Positions 34,723-43,664 of a DNA stretch of 64,000 bases are shown here, one piece after another. This DNA is from Acidobacteriota bacterium (GTDB lineage Bacteria; Acidobacteriota; Terriglobia; Terriglobales; Acidobacteriaceae). The translations under genes were made by a program, and so were the position numbers. Positions within the stretch are counted from its first letter, which is position 1. Each line of letters opens with the position of its first letter. The notes below the pieces were generated by a model. The model saw only the letters and a program-made list of their open reading frames with translations. It was not told the origin of the DNA and did not search any database. Location: contig JABCZL010000005.1 of the NCBI GenBank assembly GCA_013289685.1, positions 1 through 64,000 of the forward strand. The letters are read 5' to 3'.

Positions 34723-35832
34723 TTATTGACCAGCTACAAACTCCACCACTTCGCGCTCGGCCCAGCGGCCGTCATCCGTTGCATCGCCTTTGCGCGCGCC
34801 GTTGGGTTCGGCGAGGAAGGCGCAGTGGCCGCCGTCATCGGTCTCGATGTAGGTGATGTTCGGATTCGCCGCGATGCGCTGCAGGGTCTCCGGCAGCATG
34901 CGGATGAAGGGATCATTCGCCGCGTGAATGATTAACGCGGGCACGGCGATGCGGTCGACCACGTTGGCTGCCGCGGCGCGCGCGTAGTAGTCGTCGGCTC
35001 CGGTGAATCCGCAGTAGTACGCCGTGATGCGGTCATCGAACAAGCGCAGGCTGGTAATGCTGCGCAGCCGCGATGCGTCGAACTTGTCCGGAAAGAGCCT
35101 GGCCTTGCGCCGCAACCGCCAGAACAACTGCATCAGGAAGTAGTACTCGTAGATCCGGTTGGCGGGTTCATGGAGCGCGTCGGCCGATGCCGCCAGGTCC
35201 ATCGCCGGACACACTGCGGCCACGGCGCGAAACTGTGGCGGGGACTCGGTTCCCCACTCTCCCGCCAGCTTCAGCACAAGGTTGCCGCCCATGGAAAATC
35301 CGATGAGCGCGAACCGAGAGACACCATCGTTTTGGAGCACGCTGCGGACGACCGCGGCCACATCCCCCGATAGGCTCGAGTTGTAAAGCGTGGGCGCAAA
35401 ATGATCCATGCCGCCGCAGTTGCGCTGGTTCATGAGCACGACGTTCATTCCCGCCGCCAAGCCGTTGCGCGCGACGCCCTGCATGTACTGCGAATCGGAC
35501 GAACCTTCGAGCCCGTGGACGACGATCAGGGTCAGCGGTTTAGTGCGATCTTCTTTCTCGGGGCCTTTCTCTGGGCCTTTCTGCGCACCTTGCCAATAGC
35601 ACCAGCAGCGCACCTTGATGCCAGGCGCGACTTCGACAAGCCGCTCTTCCGCTGGAGGCAAATGGATCTTGCGCGGCAGTAGAAAGCTGGCAATCGTCTG
35701 GATGTGGCCGCCGCCCAGCCAGCGCCGCGCCCGGAACGGCGTATGCAACGTCCAGCGGCCCGGGGCCGTCACCGACACCTGCGCCCCGCCAGAATCTGGG
35801 AGAGGAGAACCCGGAATTTGCGAAGTCCCCAC
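34723..35832 (-). CDS. alpha/beta hydrolase, YheT family
   Basis: This 369-residue esterase-like enzyme has RARRWLGGGHIQTI near residue 35, a YheT hallmark. The nucleophile elbow is GFSMGGN, the acid Asp is in HAANDPFIR and the His in DDGGHCAFL. Oxyanion residues lie in VVHGLEGSSDSQYM. A KGPEKGPEK duplication occurs near residue 85. It is divergent from the FmdB-like gene, with ~30 nt between the starts, so their promoters must overlap coding DNA or be very short. The physiological substrate is not known. Confidence 0.88.
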   Translation of the reverse strand: MGTSQIPGSPLPDSGGAQVSVTAPGRWTLHTPFRARRWLGGGHIQTIASFLLPRKIHLPPAEERLVEVAPGIKVRCWCYWQGAQKGPEKGPEKEDRTKPLTLIVVHGLEGSSDSQYMQGVARNGLAAGMNVVLMNQRNCGGMDHFAPTLYNSSLSGDVAAVVRSVLQNDGVSRFALIGFSMGGNLVLKLAGEWGTESPPQFRAVAAVCPAMDLAASADALHEPANRIYEYYFLMQLFWRLRRKARLFPDKFDASRLRSITSLRLFDDRITAYYCGFTGADDYYARAAAANVVDRIAVPALIIHAANDPFIRMLPETLQRIAANPNITYIETDDGGHCAFLAEPNGARKGDATDDGRWAEREVVEFVAGQ

Positions 35833-35863
35833 AAATTGATTCTAATGGTATCTGGAGTCGCTC

Positions 35864-36097
35864 ATGCCCATCTTCGAGTACATCTGCAAGGAATGCCATC
35901 ACCAATTCGAGGCCTTGGTCTACGGTAAAGAGAAAGCCGAGTGCCCGAAGTGCCACGCCACCAAGCTGGAACCACAGCTCTCGGTCTTCGCGGTGTCAGC
36001 AAAAAGCTCGTCGGCATCGGCTTCGCCGACCGGCGCTTGCGGATCCTGCGGCGATCCTCGCGGGCCGGGCGCCTGTTCGCTCGGCGACATGAACTAG
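35864..36097 (+). CDS. FmdB-family zinc ribbon protein
   Basis: This is a 77-residue putative regulatory protein. MPIFEYICKECHHQFE and CPKCHATKLEPQLS give the two Cys pairs of the FmdB/CxxC_CxxC_SSSS zinc ribbon. A Ser/Ala-rich linker then leads to a Gly/Cys-rich tail (ACGSCGDPRGPGAC). GGAG lies 8 nt before the ATG. Family function is poorly defined. The gene is transcribed away from the YheT-like gene. Confidence 0.87.
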   Translation: MPIFEYICKECHHQFEALVYGKEKAECPKCHATKLEPQLSVFAVSAKSSSASASPTGACGSCGDPRGPGACSLGDMN

Positions 36098-36251
36098 GGC
36101 TCCGGCGAGCAACCGACGGCGGCTTTGCTTTCTTGGTACGCCAGTCGGATTTCACGTTGCCGGGGCAGGCGTCTTGCGCCTATTCTTGTTCGCATCGCCT
36201 GACTGGATCTGAATCTAGATCGGGCCACGGCCTCGCTGTTCAAACTCCCTT

Positions 36252-37418
36252 ATGAATCGTCGTTTCAGAAATTTCTTCGCATTGCTATGGTCGCGCCCTG
36301 ACCCGGTTCTGGCTCAAGCCGCAGTGGCCGGTGAATTGTTGGTGGCGAAGGTCCGATTGGGCCTGGCTACGTTGCTGCTGCTCATACCTCTGCTCGACTC
36401 TCTCTTCTTTCCGGTTGAGCCGAAAGAGGCGATTGTCGGCCTCAGCCTGACGGGCACGACATTTCTTGTCGCCCTCATCGTCTATTTCGTGATCTCCCGG
36501 GAATACAACCCTTCGTGGTTCAGTTTTGCCAGCACCAGTTTTGACGTAACCCTGGTGAGCAGCGCGCTGGCTCTTTTCCTCTTCATGAATGAGCCGCACA
36601 CCGCCGTAAACAGCAAGGTTGTTTTTGAAGGATATTTTCTGGTCATTGGGGCGACCAGTCTGCGCTACGACAAGCGGGTCTGCATCAGTACTGGTCTGCT
36701 CGCGTTTGGGCAATATTTCGCGATCGTCTATTTCGCATCCACGCACTGGGATCTCAATAGCCCGAAGTTCGCTCCCTATCCTTACGGCATGTTCGGCTGG
36801 TCGAACCAAGTGGCGCGACTGATCATAATGCTGACCGCGTCGGCGCTCAGCCTGGCGCTGGTGTCCCGCAGCCAGAAACTGCTGCAGCTGGCGACCCGCG
36901 ATCCGCTGACGGGATTATTCAGCCGGGGATACGTGGACGATCGGTTTGCGGTCGAGCTCAGCCGCGCCCGCCGCTATGGCACGGTGCTGACCATTGCCGT
37001 GATTGACGCGGATCGCTTCAAGTCGCTGAACGATACCCACGGTCACCAGGCGGGTGACCTTGCCTTGCGGAGAATCGGCGAGCTCCTCAGTGACTCCTTC
37101 CGGCAGAGTGACACGGCGGGACGCTATGGCGGCGAAGAATTCGTCGTGATCCTGCCCGAGACCGACATCGCGGCTGCCCAGCAGAAGCTGGAATGCTTGC
37201 GCGAGTCGGTGGCCAACGCTCCGATTGCACTTGCCACACACGGTGAGCAGGTTCAGGTGACCATCAGCGCAGGCCTGGCCAGTTTCCCGCGGGACGGGGA
37301 AGATGCAGCGGAATTGTTTGCGCTGGCCGACGAACGAATGTTTCAGGCCAAGCGCGAAGGACGGAATCGGGTCGTCGCCGGGGGTGAAGTGGTTCTGTCG
37401 ACGGCGGATTCTCGATGA
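36252..37418 (+). CDS. membrane-bound diguanylate cyclase (GGDEF)
   Basis: This makes cyclic di-GMP. The first ~200 residues contain about six hydrophobic segments forming an N-terminal sensor region without a recognised ligand domain. The C-terminal GGDEF domain starts at LLQLATRDPLTGLFSRGYVDDRF. It has the intact GGEEF signature and, five residues upstream, RQSD, an RxxD product-inhibition site. No EAL domain. Residues DADRFKSLNDTHGHQAGD are also canonical. The ATG at 36252 is the only plausible start. Confidence 0.93.
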   Translation: MNRRFRNFFALLWSRPDPVLAQAAVAGELLVAKVRLGLATLLLLIPLLDSLFFPVEPKEAIVGLSLTGTTFLVALIVYFVISREYNPSWFSFASTSFDVTLVSSALALFLFMNEPHTAVNSKVVFEGYFLVIGATSLRYDKRVCISTGLLAFGQYFAIVYFASTHWDLNSPKFAPYPYGMFGWSNQVARLIIMLTASALSLALVSRSQKLLQLATRDPLTGLFSRGYVDDRFAVELSRARRYGTVLTIAVIDADRFKSLNDTHGHQAGDLALRRIGELLSDSFRQSDTAGRYGGEEFVVILPETDIAAAQQKLECLRESVANAPIALATHGEQVQVTISAGLASFPRDGEDAAELFALADERMFQAKREGRNRVVAGGEVVLSTADSR

Positions 37419-37430
37419 GCGTAAACGCGA

Positions 37431-37625
37431 TCATTCAAGAAGCGTGGCGAACGGGCATCTCTTGCCGTGATGTCCCGACTGATCGTGCTCCCTCAGGAGG
37501 CCGATGGCAAACCGCTCGGCCCGAGCAGCCGCGTCCTTTTCCTCAGGCGTAAGGGTACGACTGGTTGCAAGTCTGCGAATGTCCGACAGGTGTTGCTCGA
37601 GTTCATCCTTGGTCTGGCATTCCAT
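37431..37625 (-). CDS. small hypothetical protein
   Basis: A 64-residue, mostly helical, charged protein beginning MECQTKDELEQHLSDIRRL. The start at 37625 has GGAGAAATAC directly upstream. The pattern (LxxHLxxIRRL, then EEKDAAARAERFA) gives an amphipathic helix. It is convergent with the GGDEF gene, 12 nt apart. Longer in-frame readings upstream look non-coding. Family unknown. Confidence 0.5.
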   Translation of the reverse strand: MECQTKDELEQHLSDIRRLATSRTLTPEEKDAAARAERFAIGLLREHDQSGHHGKRCPFATLLE

Positions 37626-37816
37626 GTATTTCTCCGATCGCGGTATGTACCACTTTACTAGGCCGGATGGCTGTTGAGAAATCTCCGTTACACCAACGTG
37701 GGCGACTCCATGCTGTGATCGATCAGTCTGCCGAGGCGGCGGACACCGGCCCACATCAGTGACGTGGGCGAAGCTGCCCAAAATCCCCTTCCCGCTCGTC
37801 TTGCAAGTATCTGAAT

Positions 37817-38590
37817 CTATGAAGTCGCAGGTTGGGTATGTCGGCTGATGGAGTCGGAGACGACCCAGCTGGCGCCGGCCAAAGCGATGCAGATCGCGTT
37901 GCCCGACCAGTTGAAGTGAGTGCGCGGCCCGGCGTGCAGATTCGGAATCCAGACCAGCAACTCGAAGATCACGATCTCCGCGGTCAGGAGGCGCGCGGCC
38001 AGCGGAGCCATGATGCCGGTGAGGATGGCTACGGCGGCCCCGAAAAAGCCCAGGGTGGTGGCATAGGCCCAGAACATCCTGGTCGGCGGCAGCCAACCCG
38101 GGATCCAGCCCAACAGGCCGGGCATATCAATGATGTGGACGATGCCGAAGGAAATCGGGCAAATACCGAAGAGGAGCACGAAGAAGGCCAGGTGGCGCGC
38201 AAAGAATGAACCGGTGGGCGAGAAGATCGCGCACAGGACCAGACCAGCGGCGACCAGGGCGAGCTCTTCAAAGACATTGCCGATGGGGTCGTAATTGCCG
38301 AGATTCACAAAAGCCTTGGGCACCCAGATGAGCGTGAAAACAGAGTAGACAATCGTCAGGGTTAGAGCGCCGGCACGCGCGGTGCGGGGCACGAGGAGTG
38401 CGATGCCCCCGGCGAGCTCAATGACCGCGGTGAGATAGGCGAGCGGTACGCGCAGAGGGATGTTGGGGCCGACGTTCTGCCAGTTGGTGGCGAAGTCGCC
38501 AGAGACCAGGCCCAGGAGGCCGAGGAAGATGCCGGCTCCGGCGTAGACGTAAAACCCGAGATTTGATGTGATGCTGGGTTGTTTTTCCAT
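37817..38590 (-). CDS. DoxX-like multi-pass membrane protein
   Basis: This 257-residue integral membrane protein has about eight hydrophobic segments. The repeated GGIALLVPRTARAGALTLTIVY type motif and the NWQNVGP / FLGLLGLVSGDF opening resemble DoxX/DoxD-like proteins. It is duplicated internally: the N- and C-terminal halves each carry four spans. Function unclear; relatives associate with thiosulfate or redox metabolism. The ATG at 38590 follows a clean gap of about 218 nt from the divergent gene. Confidence 0.78.
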   Translation of the reverse strand: MEKQPSITSNLGFYVYAGAGIFLGLLGLVSGDFATNWQNVGPNIPLRVPLAYLTAVIELAGGIALLVPRTARAGALTLTIVYSVFTLIWVPKAFVNLGNYDPIGNVFEELALVAAGLVLCAIFSPTGSFFARHLAFFVLLFGICPISFGIVHIIDMPGLLGWIPGWLPPTRMFWAYATTLGFFGAAVAILTGIMAPLAARLLTAEIVIFELLVWIPNLHAGPRTHFNWSGNAICIALAGASWVVSDSISRHTQPATS

Positions 38591-38808
38591 TGAGCGCCGA
38601 TTTTTTCAGTATCTCTCGGCGAGGTGCGGTGGGCAATAGCCACTTGGCATGATTTGAGCCGGACCAGTGCTGATGGTTTGGATCCCAGGTTTCCATTGTT
38701 GAAATGCAGCTCATGAGCGAGGCAGCATTTGCAGCCCAAAGTAACGTAGACGGCTCTGAAACGGCGCACTAGGCTTGAATCGGAACAATCGCGGTTGCGG
38801 CCCCGTGC

Positions 38809-39135
38809 ATGATGCACATTCTCTTCTATTTCGGAATGCTCTATTCGGCTTGTCTAGCCCAGTGGATGGTTTTGAAACGAATGGCCAGAGAGGTTAACCG
38901 ATGCCTCCCAGGCAGCGAACAATTCCCCACTTCACTGTGGGCATTTTCGCCGAGGACAGCTCGCGCGCCGATTAACCAGATCAGAATTTGGCGACTGCAT
39001 CGCCAGTTCTTCCGCGAGAGCTACCTTCCATGGTTATTCTTAGCTACTTGGGTCTTGATAATTTTATTCTCCGCACTCTGCGTGCAGTTTGACCGCTCCC
39101 GTGCCATCGCCCACCCAGGCATAGTTGTTGGGTGA
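38809..39135 (+). CDS. hypothetical membrane protein
   Basis: This is a 108-residue protein with an N-terminal hydrophobic stretch (ILFYFGMLYSACLAQWMV) and a second near the C-terminus (LPWLFLATWVLIILFSALCV). The region between is basic and polar. Not recognised. It lies at the left edge of a patch of AT-richer orphan genes (38.8-40.5 kb). Confidence 0.5.
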   Translation: MMHILFYFGMLYSACLAQWMVLKRMAREVNRCLPGSEQFPTSLWAFSPRTARAPINQIRIWRLHRQFFRESYLPWLFLATWVLIILFSALCVQFDRSRAIAHPGIVVG

Positions 39136-39273
39136 CAATCCCGATTACGCGAATTCACCCCGGCGAAGGGGGTTTTGAGCGTGGAGGCTGTTTACGATAG
39201 TAATCTTGCACGTCGATTGCTTTGGAGCCAGGTAATGAGTCACTTCTCAGGTTAGAGTTGAGCGAGGCGCGAA

Positions 39274-39861
39274 ATGAAGATCAACTTCACATTCTGTCCG
39301 ACGTGCTGGAGCTACAGCACGGTCTTGTTGTCCATACTTCTCGTTGTGACTCCGCTCCATTCGCAGGGTGCGATAAATCCCTTCGCTTCGGTACCGGCGA
39401 GCCACCGTTCCTTACTGAAAAAACGCTTGACTGCATATACGGAAGCCTTCCGCAGCAAGGATTGGGCTGCCCTCTACGGCCTCGTGTCGGACCAGAATAA
39501 AATCAGCGTGGAAGACGGTAAGGACAAAGTGAACAAGGACATGTTTGTTCGCGACATGCAGGGGACCGGCGACTTGCAACGCCTGAGTAAACTCACGCCA
39601 ATTCGGACTGAGATTAGCATCCTAGGCTATGACATCTACGGGTGTGCTGAAATTCCTTATGGGAACCAGAAGCTTACGCGCATCGCTGCAGTACGTGCTG
39701 TCTGGGAACACGACAATTGGTACTTCACAACTTGGGCCTATGCCGATCCTCCCGAACCTTGTTCGAATCTATCGAATCCTGCTTGGAAACCCCAATTGCC
39801 TCTCAGGCTAGACGGTCCCATGTCTCAGCTGACTTGCGATTTGTATACCTGCGAGTTGTAA
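39274..39861 (+). CDS. secreted hypothetical protein
   Basis: This encodes 195 residues. The N-terminus (residues ~17-32, VLLSILLVVTPLHSQ) is an export signal. The mature part contains SHRSLLKKRLTAYTEAFRSKDWAALYGLVSDQ, resembling the start of SnoaL/NTF2-like folds, then a beta-rich second half with four Cys. I cannot assign a function. Codon use is AT-richer than the core genes around it, consistent with an accessory gene. Confidence 0.6.
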   Translation: MKINFTFCPTCWSYSTVLLSILLVVTPLHSQGAINPFASVPASHRSLLKKRLTAYTEAFRSKDWAALYGLVSDQNKISVEDGKDKVNKDMFVRDMQGTGDLQRLSKLTPIRTEISILGYDIYGCAEIPYGNQKLTRIAAVRAVWEHDNWYFTTWAYADPPEPCSNLSNPAWKPQLPLRLDGPMSQLTCDLYTCEL

Positions 39862-39974
39862 AACCGCGCGGCCGACAGACTCGGGACTTTCAAAGCTTTT
39901 AGGATTGCATGAATTCCGCCTCGCCATAGGACTGTAGCCACAGTTATACTTGGAAACCATCAGAGTGAACGCGA

Positions 39975-40529
39975 ATGATATGGAGCAAGTCGTTTAGGGC
40001 ACATCGGCTCCACTTGGCAGTGTCCGTCGCCTTACTTGCTATTTCCGTGGCTATCGCGGGCTGCCGCAAAGAAAAACCTGCTGAGTCTGGAGTGTCCCCG
40101 GCGGCGTCGCCCGCAGCAGCCCCGGGAGCGCCTTCTCCGCCACCCTCCGGTGTGTTCGTGCACAAGGACATGGCACCTTCCTCGAACGGCCACGACGTTG
40201 AGTTCTATTCGATTTTGCGTTTTGGAAAGGATGGGCAGGTCTGCAGCGTGAATGTTTCCGCTGAACTGGATGATGAGGCCCTGTCGCGATACAGCAAGTC
40301 ATGCGATGCGCGCGAGAAGAACCGTGAATACGGGAATTACACGTTTGTAAACGGGACGATCACGTTCAGCCTCGGAGAAAGCGATTATTCCGGAGTCTTT
40401 GACAAAGACAGGCTGATCTTGAGCACCGTCTATCGGCCCACTCAAAAGACGAGCACAGATGAATACCGTCACCATGACGTGGGCTACGATAATCAGGAAC
40501 AGCAAAGCATTCCGTCGGGACCGAAGTAA
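39975..40529 (+). CDS. lipoprotein of unknown function
   Basis: This encodes 184 residues. The lipobox is clear: AISVAIAGC, with Cys at residue ~30 as the lipidation site. A Pro/Ala/Ser linker follows (SPAASPAAAPGAPSPPP), then a ~110-residue globular part with FVHKDMAPSSNGHDVEFYSILRFGKDGQVC. No family recognised. It is probably anchored in a cell membrane facing the periplasm. Confidence 0.65.
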   Translation: MIWSKSFRAHRLHLAVSVALLAISVAIAGCRKEKPAESGVSPAASPAAAPGAPSPPPSGVFVHKDMAPSSNGHDVEFYSILRFGKDGQVCSVNVSAELDDEALSRYSKSCDAREKNREYGNYTFVNGTITFSLGESDYSGVFDKDRLILSTVYRPTQKTSTDEYRHHDVGYDNQEQQSIPSGPK

Positions 40530-40692
40530 TCCTTAATCGGTCCTAGGACAACCAAGCAGATGACTCATACGTTTGTCATTGCACTTTCTGGATGCCGAAG
40601 GTGCGCGACGAGCGGGAGATTGCGGTTATACCAGCGGACCTGTGGTCCATTGGTTCAAGGTACGATCCGTTCATTTTTCTGGTGCCGCTTCG

Positions 40693-40721
40693 TTGACACT
40701 CATCCCACCGCGAATTAGAGT
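40693..40721 (+). promoter_or_regulatory. sigma-70-like promoter of the cupin gene
   Basis: TTGACA (40693-40698), a 17-nt spacer and TAGAGT (40716-40721) lie about 48 nt before the ATG at 40769. The -35 is a perfect consensus. Confidence 0.6.
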
Positions 40722-40768
40722 GGCGAAGGTTCTCACTACACCAGCACAAAAATTTGCAGGAGGCGGGC

Positions 40769-41224
40769 ATGCGGTCGAAGCTATTCTGGGCGGGGGCGTT
40801 GGTGTGTCTGGGCTCGGCTTTCGCTCTGGGGCAGGATCCGGTGAAGGTCGAACCGAAGCACTACACGAGGAACTTTGAGAACGATCGTGTGGATGTAGTG
40901 TCGGTTCACTACGGGCCGCACGAAAAATCGGTGCTGCATGATCATCCTGGCGGAGTTGTGGTGAGCCTGACCGAGGCGCATCTGCGCTTTACCGACGAGA
41001 ACGGGAAGGTCCGCGAAGTGTTCTCCAAGGCCGGCGAAGCGCGCTGGTATCCTCCCTTCAAACACAAGGTGGAGAATCTGGGCGATACGACCTATGATGC
41101 GGTCTACATTGGAGTCAAGGGGAAGCTCGCCGCGTCGAACGGCACCATGGATCCGACGACGGCGACGGATGAGGAAGTGAAGAAGATCATTGCGGAATAC
41201 CTTGCGGCGGCGGGAAAGCAGTGA
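40769..41224 (+). CDS. secreted cupin-fold protein
   Basis: This 151-residue protein has a signal peptide (LFWAGALVCLGSAFALGQ). The mature part fits a cupin barrel: VDVVSVHYGPHEKSVLHDHPGGVVVSL holds the His-x-His pair, with FKHKVENLGDTTYDAVYIGVKG as the second conserved block. The C-terminal helix (TATDEEVKKIIAEYLAAAGK) is extra. Catalytic role unknown. GGAGGCGGGC lies just before the chosen ATG; an upstream in-frame ATG at 40754 is less likely. Confidence 0.75.
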   Translation: MRSKLFWAGALVCLGSAFALGQDPVKVEPKHYTRNFENDRVDVVSVHYGPHEKSVLHDHPGGVVVSLTEAHLRFTDENGKVREVFSKAGEARWYPPFKHKVENLGDTTYDAVYIGVKGKLAASNGTMDPTTATDEEVKKIIAEYLAAAGKQ

Positions 41225-41312
41225 GTGTGCGGCAACCGCCTGGCCTGACCTTTCTCACCTTACAACTAGATTCATCAGCCGGCGATAAATTGAGCCTCGT
41301 TTGAGTCTGCCG

Positions 41313-41400
41313 GTGCCGGCCGACGCAGCCGTCGAGCTTCGCTCGACCGGACAGCCGGGGGCAGTTGTCCCTACATAAGTCCGGACATGGGTCCGGCAAC
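41313..41400. repeat. palindromic element
   Basis: Contains GTCGAGCTTCGCTCGACCGG, shared with the in-frame pgeF insertion, then ACAGCCGGGGGCAGTTGTCCC and TCCGGACATGGGTCCGG. It fills the gap before the NTF2-like gene. Confidence 0.75.
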
Positions 41401-41437
41401 CGGATCTTCTTCTTGTAAGATAATCTCTTGGTGGTTT

Positions 41438-41815
41438 ATGGCGGAAGTGCGGACGCTCGCTGCTGAGGTCGAATTGCTCGCACGCGTGTATGCGGCGTTC
41501 AATCGGCGTGACATTGAGACGGTGCTGCGCGCGATGCATGCCGACGTCGACTGGCCCAACGGGATGGAGGGTGGCCGCGTGCTGGGGACCGCCGCGGTAC
41601 GGGATTACTGGAGACGTCAGTTCGAAGTGCTTGATCCAAAGGTTGAGCCGAAGAACTTTATGCGGGAAGCCGACGGGCGCATTGCGGTGGATGTGCACCA
41701 GGTAGTTCACGACATGGGTGGAAGCCTGATCGTGGATCAGATGGTGCAGCACGTGTACGAAATTCGAGACGGGCTGATTCAGAATATGGAGATTCGGGTC
41801 GCAGCTCAAGTGTGA
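41438..41815 (+). CDS. SnoaL/NTF2-like protein
   Basis: This is a 125-residue cytosolic protein. The hallmark ARVYAAFNRRDIETVLRAMHADVDWPNG is the first helix-helix-strand of the SnoaL_2/ketosteroid isomerase-like fold. Further support is RDYWRRQFEVLDP and the beta-rich C-terminal half (RIAVDVHQVVHD, VQHVYEIRDGLI). Ligand or reaction is not predictable. The ATG at 41438 has GGTGG about 8 nt upstream. Confidence 0.82.
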   Translation: MAEVRTLAAEVELLARVYAAFNRRDIETVLRAMHADVDWPNGMEGGRVLGTAAVRDYWRRQFEVLDPKVEPKNFMREADGRIAVDVHQVVHDMGGSLIVDQMVQHVYEIRDGLIQNMEIRVAAQV

Positions 41816-41820
41816 AAGGC

Positions 41821-41850
41821 TTTTACCACGAAGGACACGAGGGTACACGA
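41821..41850. repeat. TTTACCACGAAGGACACGA-type repeat
   Basis: TTTTACCACGAAGGACACGA followed by GGGTACACGAAG lies just 3' of the NTF2-like gene. A second copy (TTTACCACGAAGTTACACGA) is at 46611-46634, also just 3' of a gene. It is built from direct ACGAAG steps. Confidence 0.65.
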
Positions 41851-41918
41851 AGTAAGATAAATACAAATTCGTAAATTGGTTCCTGGATTTCGGAGTGAAT
41901 TTATTTTTGAGGGGAGTT

Positions 41919-42191
41919 ATGGCGCACACTGTTTTTTGCGTGAAGTTGAAGAGAGATATGCCGGGGCTGGACGAGCCTCCATTCGACAACGACCTGGGGC
42001 AGAAGGTGTACGAGAATGTGTCGCAGGAAGCGTGGCGGATGTGGGTGGAGCATTGCAAGATGCTGCTGAACGAGTATCGGCTGAATCCGGCGCGGCGCGA
42101 GGATCAGGAAGTCATCGTCAAGCAGATGGAGCAGTTTTTCTTCGGGGAAGGGTCGGCCAAGCCGAAGGAGTATGTGGCGCCGAAGGAGTGA
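41919..42191 (+). CDS. yggX: YggX-type Fe(2+)-trafficking/oxidative damage protection protein
   Basis: This is a 90-residue cytosolic protein involved in Fe-S cluster protection. It begins MAHTVFCVKLKRDMPGLDEPPF with the conserved Cys, followed by GQKVYENVSQEAWRMWVEHCKMLLNEYRLNP and a MEQFFFGEG end, the full YggX pattern. The ATG at 41919 has GAGGGGAG upstream; an in-frame ATG 24 nt earlier adds an unrelated segment. Confidence 0.9.
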   Translation: MAHTVFCVKLKRDMPGLDEPPFDNDLGQKVYENVSQEAWRMWVEHCKMLLNEYRLNPARREDQEVIVKQMEQFFFGEGSAKPKEYVAPKE

Positions 42192-42253
42192 GGAACGGCC
42201 GACCTCGGACCTCAGACTTCGGACCTCGGGCTTCCGGCGCTCGGCTTCCGGTT

Positions 42254-42946
42254 TTATGCTTTACTGGGTTCCGAGCAGTTGGGCTGGCGCAGGAATGGCG
42301 CGGCGCCTAACAGAAGAGCAATTCCGGGCGGCACCACCCAGACGAAAAACCCCAAGGCGTAATAAAGCGGATGCCGTAAGACGAAAGCGTTGTGCTCCAG
42401 CAGCGCGCTGACGGGGATCCAGAACGCCCACAATCCAAACAGGACAATCGCGGGGAACGTCCCGGCAACGATGCGTGCGGTGCGGGTGCCACCGGCGCGG
42501 CGCGACAGGAACGCGCCGAGCGCTCCAAACAGGAGCTGGGCACAGAGCCATCCGATATAGAACGAGCGTCCGAGACCAGAAGTCAGGCGAACCAGGAACT
42601 GCGGCTGCATGCTGATCTGCGTTAGCACAAGCAGGAACAGGCTGGCGGCTGCGAAGCTGGCGAGTGAGGGCAGCCAGAGGCTTTTGGCGCGGTGGTTCAT
42701 GGGTTGCTCCTTTGCGGCGTGGTAAATGTTCTTGCTTAGAACGTTCCAGTCTCCGGCTTCTTGCAGGGCGAGTGTGACGGCTTCGGTTTCGGTCAGGCCC
42801 CGGAAGCGCGCGGCCTCGAAGGTTTCCTCGAGGTGAACGGCCAGCTCCGAGATGATTTGTTCGCGCTGCGCTGGAGGCAGGCCGCACGTCTCCAAGCGCT
42901 CACGAACCATCTCCCGCCAATCGTGCATGGTCTGCTTATCCGCCAT
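42254..42946 (-). CDS. HAAS-domain membrane protein
   Basis: This 230-residue protein has an N-terminal HAAS-type helical domain (WREMVRERLETCGLPPAQREQIISELAVHLEETFE), often found with PadR regulators. It ends in four membrane segments in the C-terminal half. It overlaps the upstream paralogue's 3' end by 11 nt. The pair shares topology and the C-terminal LLLGAAPFLR / LLLGALPFLR segment. It probably senses or transduces a signal via membrane packing, but this is inference. It is the last gene of the PadR operon. Confidence 0.78.
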   Translation of the reverse strand: MADKQTMHDWREMVRERLETCGLPPAQREQIISELAVHLEETFEAARFRGLTETEAVTLALQEAGDWNVLSKNIYHAAKEQPMNHRAKSLWLPSLASFAAASLFLLVLTQISMQPQFLVRLTSGLGRSFYIGWLCAQLLFGALGAFLSRRAGGTRTARIVAGTFPAIVLFGLWAFWIPVSALLEHNAFVLRHPLYYALGFFVWVVPPGIALLLGAAPFLRQPNCSEPSKA

Positions 42947-43664
42947 GCCGCTCAGACTCTCCAAGATTTGATTCGCGCAGGAAGGGCAGCGCGCCCAGCA
43001 GGAGTGGAAGAATCGGTAGAACGATCCATACGACTGCGGAAAGGACGAAATAATCGAGCGGGAGCGGGAAGCCGGAGAACTCCCACCGGTCAAGGAGAAA
43101 GACCAGCGGCATCACGCAAAACACCGCCAGCGCAACCAACGAGGGGGCCAGCCCGGCAATTAAGCGCGCGGCCAAGGGAGCTTGAGCACGCTTAGCCAGA
43201 AGGGCCGCTGCGGCGCCGGAAACGGGGAGAGCAAAGAGCCAGGGCAAAGGAAGCGCCATCGGCATGTGGCTCACCGAGAAGGTGCGGGGCTCCACGCCCA
43301 ATATTCCGATCACGGTCAGCAGCGCCGCGGCGATCATTAGATTCGCCAGCGCCGGCCACCACAGGCCTCTCGTACGGTTGTTCATGACTTCCTCCTTGAG
43401 TTTTGCGGCGTGGATGGCACGCGCGAGCTTGTGCCACTCGATTTCGCGCAGGGCTCGCGTTCCGGCTGCCGATGCTTTGTGCCCATGCTGGCGGCCGGCC
43501 GCGCAGCGATCCTCGTTCTGACCTTCGTTCTGGTCTTCGCTCTGGTCTTCGAGATGGGCCGCGATCTCGGCGACGACCTCTTCATGAACGTCGGGAGGGA
43601 GTTCCGAGGAGCCCAGGTGCTGGCGAACTAGTCTCTGCCAATCAGGTTTCTTCCAATCAGGCAT
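42936..43664 (-). CDS. HAAS-domain membrane protein, paralogue
   Basis: This encodes 242 residues: an N-terminal HAAS-like helix pair (LVRQHLGSSELPPDVHEEVVAEIAAHLED), a highly charged DQSEDQNEGQNEDR repeat and then four or five membrane segments. It shares LARAIHAAKLKE with the AAK-type linker of the downstream gene. It overlaps the PadR regulator by 8 nt, so translation is coupled. The charged repeat is an unusual insertion in the HAAS domain. Confidence 0.76.
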   Translation of the reverse strand: MPDWKKPDWQRLVRQHLGSSELPPDVHEEVVAEIAAHLEDQSEDQNEGQNEDRCAAGRQHGHKASAAGTRALREIEWHKLARAIHAAKLKEEVMNNRTRGLWWPALANLMIAAALLTVIGILGVEPRTFSVSHMPMALPLPWLFALPVSGAAAALLAKRAQAPLAARLIAGLAPSLVALAVFCVMPLVFLLDRWEFSGFPLPLDYFVLSAVVWIVLPILPLLLGALPFLRESNLGESERHGG

